Source: an uncultured Erysipelotrichaceae bacterium (GTDB lineage Bacteria; Bacillota_I; Bacilli_A; RFN20; CAG-826). Taken from it: DNA of 5,641 nucleotides. Where the stretch lies: positions 1 to 5,641 of the forward strand of contig CADAUN010000096.1 in NCBI GenBank assembly GCA_902791085.1, in the 5' to 3' direction. This document shows, piece after piece, positions 5,231-5,641 of this stretch. Every line of letters begins with the position of its first letter. Within the stretch, counting starts at the first letter, position 1. The position numbers and the translations under genes were made by a program. The notes under the pieces were generated by a model. That model was not told the DNA's origin. It saw only the letters and a program-made list of their open reading frames with translations, and ran no database searches.

Positions 5231-5454
5231 AGGTAATCGGCGATTTGATTTGCCTTGTTGTCTACAGCCCATTGAAAGACCGTACGATAATCGCCTTGTT
5301 CGTATTTAAGCTTTAAATATTCGCTTATCGTTAAAAGCTAGTTATTTAGTTCTTCCTTGATTGTTTCAAAATCATTGCAAGCCAGTAACTTGTCGATGTT
5401 TATTATTCCGTTCTCGATAGAAGAGTTAATGGCTATCCGCTTATCAAAAATCAT
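5221..5454 (-). pseudogene. Broken small gene with an in-frame TAG, unidentified
   Basis: From ATG 5454, 38 codons read MIFDKRIAINSSIENGIINI then DKLLACNDFETIKEELNN and end at a TAG (5340-5338). The same frame then stays open for another 38 codons, reading ISEYLKLKYEQGDYRTVFQW then AVDNKANQIADYLII, to a TGA at 5223-5221. Both halves look like real, acidic, helical protein rather than random frame. A single nonsense mutation in a gene of about 77 codons is the simplest reading. TAG ends other intact genes here, so recoding is unlikely. The start is uncertain: a purine-rich AAAGGAAAGGG lies some 15 nt too far upstream, and the frame is also continuous with the one to its right apart from a TAA. 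I do not recognise the family. Confidence 0.4.
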
Positions 5455-5478
5455 TTGTTCCCATATTTTCCCTTTCCT

Positions 5479-5641
5479 TTAAAAATCCAAGCCATAATAG
5501 CTATTTAGGTTTTTCACTTGTCTAAAAACGTCCTTGAAGTAATCGTCATAATTCCATTTGGATTCCTCCAAATCTTCATTTAAGAATGTGGAGCAATAAT
5601 CTTCAAAGAACTCGATTAATTTCTTGAAAAGCTTGTCTATA
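5479..5641 (-). CDS. C-terminal end of an unidentified protein (runs off right edge)
   Basis: The minus-strand frame is open from the window edge for 53 codons to a TAA at 5481-5479. It reads IDKLFKKLIEFFEDYCSTFL, then NEDLEESKWNYDDYFKDVFR and QVKNLNSYYGLDF. The stretch is rich in F, Y, D, E and K and probably helical, with no membrane segment. I do not recognise it. The next reading frame downstream, broken by a TAG at 5340-5338, is in register with this one, so both could be pieces of one decayed gene instead of two genes. A purine-rich AAAGGAAAGGG directly follows the stop and would suit a separate downstream gene. The real start lies outside the window. Confidence 0.4.
   Translation of the reverse strand, partial: IDKLFKKLIEFFEDYCSTFLNEDLEESKWNYDDYFKDVFRQVKNLNSYYGLDF

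Noticed and set aside
5338..5340. TAG read as a sense codon (recoding)
   Set aside because: TAG ends the intact ABC permease and the 81-residue gene in this window, so a nonsense mutation is simpler.
1..5641. CRISPR array, tRNA, rRNA, insertion sequence or riboswitch
   Set aside because: No regularly spaced repeats, tRNA-like cloverleaf, transposase frame or known riboswitch core was noticed on either strand.

Overview
The window looks like a chromosomal segment from a Bacillota (Firmicutes) bacterium of modest G+C, plausibly Erysipelotrichia or a related uncultured gut lineage. This rests on AGGAG-type ribosome binding sites, A/T-rich promoters, a YitT-family protein, a Bacillota-type ABC exporter pair and a DUF3791-like gene. 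TAA, TAG and TGA all end open frames, so the standard code applies. The taxon is an inference.

Layout. Positions 1-99 (minus) hold the first 33 codons of a probable NAD kinase that runs off the left edge. A divergent intergenic region (100-334) carries promoter signals for a two-gene ABC exporter operon on the plus strand: an ATPase (335-1207) overlapping an ABC-2 type permease (1188-1856). Facing it is a gutted and frameshifted glycoside hydrolase gene (1919-2340, minus). A regulatory region with a 10-bp-arm palindrome then leads into an intact YitT-family membrane protein (2550-3581, plus). A decayed short-chain dehydrogenase 3' end (3576-3709, minus) lies between it and a six-helix membrane protein of unknown function (3755-4423, plus), which ends at a bidirectional hairpin terminator (4428-4468).

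The right part, 4467-5641, reads entirely on the minus strand and has an accessory-island character. A small operon encodes an unrecognised 81-residue protein (4933-5178), a DUF3791-like 69-residue protein (4721-4930) and, overlapping the latter, a fragment of a type I restriction specificity subunit (HsdS, 4467-4727). A TATAAT box followed directly by a 21-bp imperfect palindrome lies upstream of the operon, which suggests autoregulation like that of toxin-antitoxin or defence modules. Further upstream, one minus-strand frame is broken by two in-frame stops (5221-5641).

How it fits together. The plus-strand genes (exporter, YitT protein, six-helix protein) are intact membrane functions with no obvious shared pathway. 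The minus strand carries a graveyard: a glycosidase remnant, a dehydrogenase remnant, an HsdS remnant and an unidentified broken frame. The most interesting spot is the small-protein operon at 4721-5178 with its candidate operator and the HsdS fragment stuck to its 3' end.
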